A stretch of 64,000 bases of DNA from Segatella paludivivens DSM 17968 = JCM 13650. GTDB lineage: Bacteria > Bacteroidota > Bacteroidia > Bacteroidales > Bacteroidaceae. Made by a program: the position numbers and the translations under genes. The stretch covers positions 273 to 64,272 of the forward strand of contig NZ_KB890632.1 in NCBI RefSeq assembly GCF_000373185.1, in the 5' to 3' direction. The notes beneath the pieces are model-generated. The model searched no databases. It was not told where the DNA came from and saw only the letters and a list, made by a program, of their open reading frames with translations. Positions 63,459 to 64,000 of this stretch are shown here, piece after piece (the first letter of the stretch is position 1; every line of letters begins with the position of its first letter).

Positions 63459-63839
63459 ATGGCAATAAGAATTGTTGGAGTAGATTTGCCCCAGAATAAG
63501 CGTGGCGAAATCGCATTGACTTATATCTATGGTATAGGTCGAAGTAGTTCAGCAAAGATATTGGATAAGGCCGGCGTTAGCCGCGACTTGAAGGTCAGCG
63601 ATTGGACTGACGATCAAGCAGCCAAAATCCGTGAAATTATCGGCGCTGGGTTCAAAGTAGAGGGTGAACTTCGTTCAGAGATCCAAATGAACATTAAGCG
63701 ACTAATGGATATTGGTTGCTATCGTGGAGTTAGACATCGTAATGGTCTTCCTGTTCGTGGTCAGAGTACTAAGAACAACGCTCGTACTCGTAAGGGTAAG
63801 AAGAAGACTGTTGCTAATAAGAAAAAGGCTACTAAGTAA
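63459..63839 (+). CDS. rpsM: 30S ribosomal protein S13
   Basis: 126 residues. Start [20 protein letters not shown], helix-two-turn-helix [20 protein letters not shown], and [20 protein letters not shown] (about 88-107) with a lysine-rich tail. It bridges the 30S head to the large subunit. 18 bases precede rpsK. Confidence 0.97.
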   Translation: MAIRIVGVDLPQNKRGEIALTYIYGIGRSSSAKILDKAGVSRDLKVSDWTDDQAAKIREIIGAGFKVEGELRSEIQMNIKRLMDIGCYRGVRHRNGLPVRGQSTKNNARTRKGKKKTVANKKKATK

Positions 63840-63857
63840 TTTTAAAGGAAATTAATT

Positions 63858-64000
63858 ATGGCAAAGACAAAAGCAACATCTAAAAAAAGAAACGTAAGGG
63901 TTGACGCAATTGGTCAGCTTCACGTTCATAGTTCTTTCAATAATATTATCGTATCTCTAGCTAACAGTGAAGGTCAGATTATTTCTTGGTCATCAGCTGG
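63858..64000 (+). CDS. rpsK: 30S ribosomal protein S11 (truncated by window end)
   Basis: The first 47 codons are present, reading [20 protein letters not shown] then [20 protein letters not shown] and IISWSSAG, matching S11. The stop lies beyond the window. It follows rpsM by 18 bases. Confidence 0.95.
   Translation, partial: MAKTKATSKKRNVRVDAIGQLHVHSSFNNIIVSLANSEGQIISWSSA

Overview
The window reads as a chromosomal segment of a Bacteroidales bacterium, most likely Prevotellaceae-like. Three things point there: a complete type IX secretion core locus (porP-gldK-gldL-gldM-gldN), many promoters of the Bacteroidetes type (TTTG or TTG, about 19-21 bases, then TAnnTTTG) with few Shine-Dalgarno sequences, and gene neighbourhoods I associate with this order (rpsU-xerC-hpf-tRNAs-tuf; DUF3467 gene-rpsL). 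The species cannot be fixed from the sequence alone.

Layout. 1-76 is the 3' end of a 5S rRNA gene and its terminator. 137-1124 holds a methyltransferase-like gene and a DUF2795 gene. 1173-7649 is the T9SS operon followed by a small outer-membrane barrel gene. 7653-16638 carries priA, a convergent FadL-type porin gene, a PgpH-type HD phosphohydrolase gene, gltX and waaA. 16637-22453 is mainly minus strand: nitroreductase, M16 peptidase, PatB-type C-S lyase and a DUF3737 beta-helix protein. 22870-28420 is a phosphate uptake operon (porin, pstS, pstC, pstA, pstB, phoU). 28421-29400 is gene-free and holds three blocks of short-word repeats, including a degenerate 22-bp tandem array. 29401-32452 has mdh and a divergent Xaa-Pro aminopeptidase gene.

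From 32494 to the end the window is the translation and transcription core: rpsU, xerC, hpf, four tRNA genes, tuf, tRNA-Trp, secE, nusG, rplK, rplA, rplJ, rplL, rpoB and rpoC; then a 0.5-kb gap with alternating inverted repeats; then a DUF3467 gene, rpsL, rpsG, fusA and the S10-spc block (rpsJ to secY, map, infA, rpmJ), ending with rpsM and a truncated rpsK.

Most of the window is conserved housekeeping sequence. I found no CRISPR array, intact insertion sequence, prophage or defence system, and no clear new protein system. The observations most worth a second look are non-coding: the repeat blocks at 28581-29350, the three-arm inverted repeat at 47503-47580, alternative hairpins ahead of rpsJ, hairpins around rpsL/rpsG and in the rpsN-rpsH gap, and a palindrome in the promoter of the phosphate operon.
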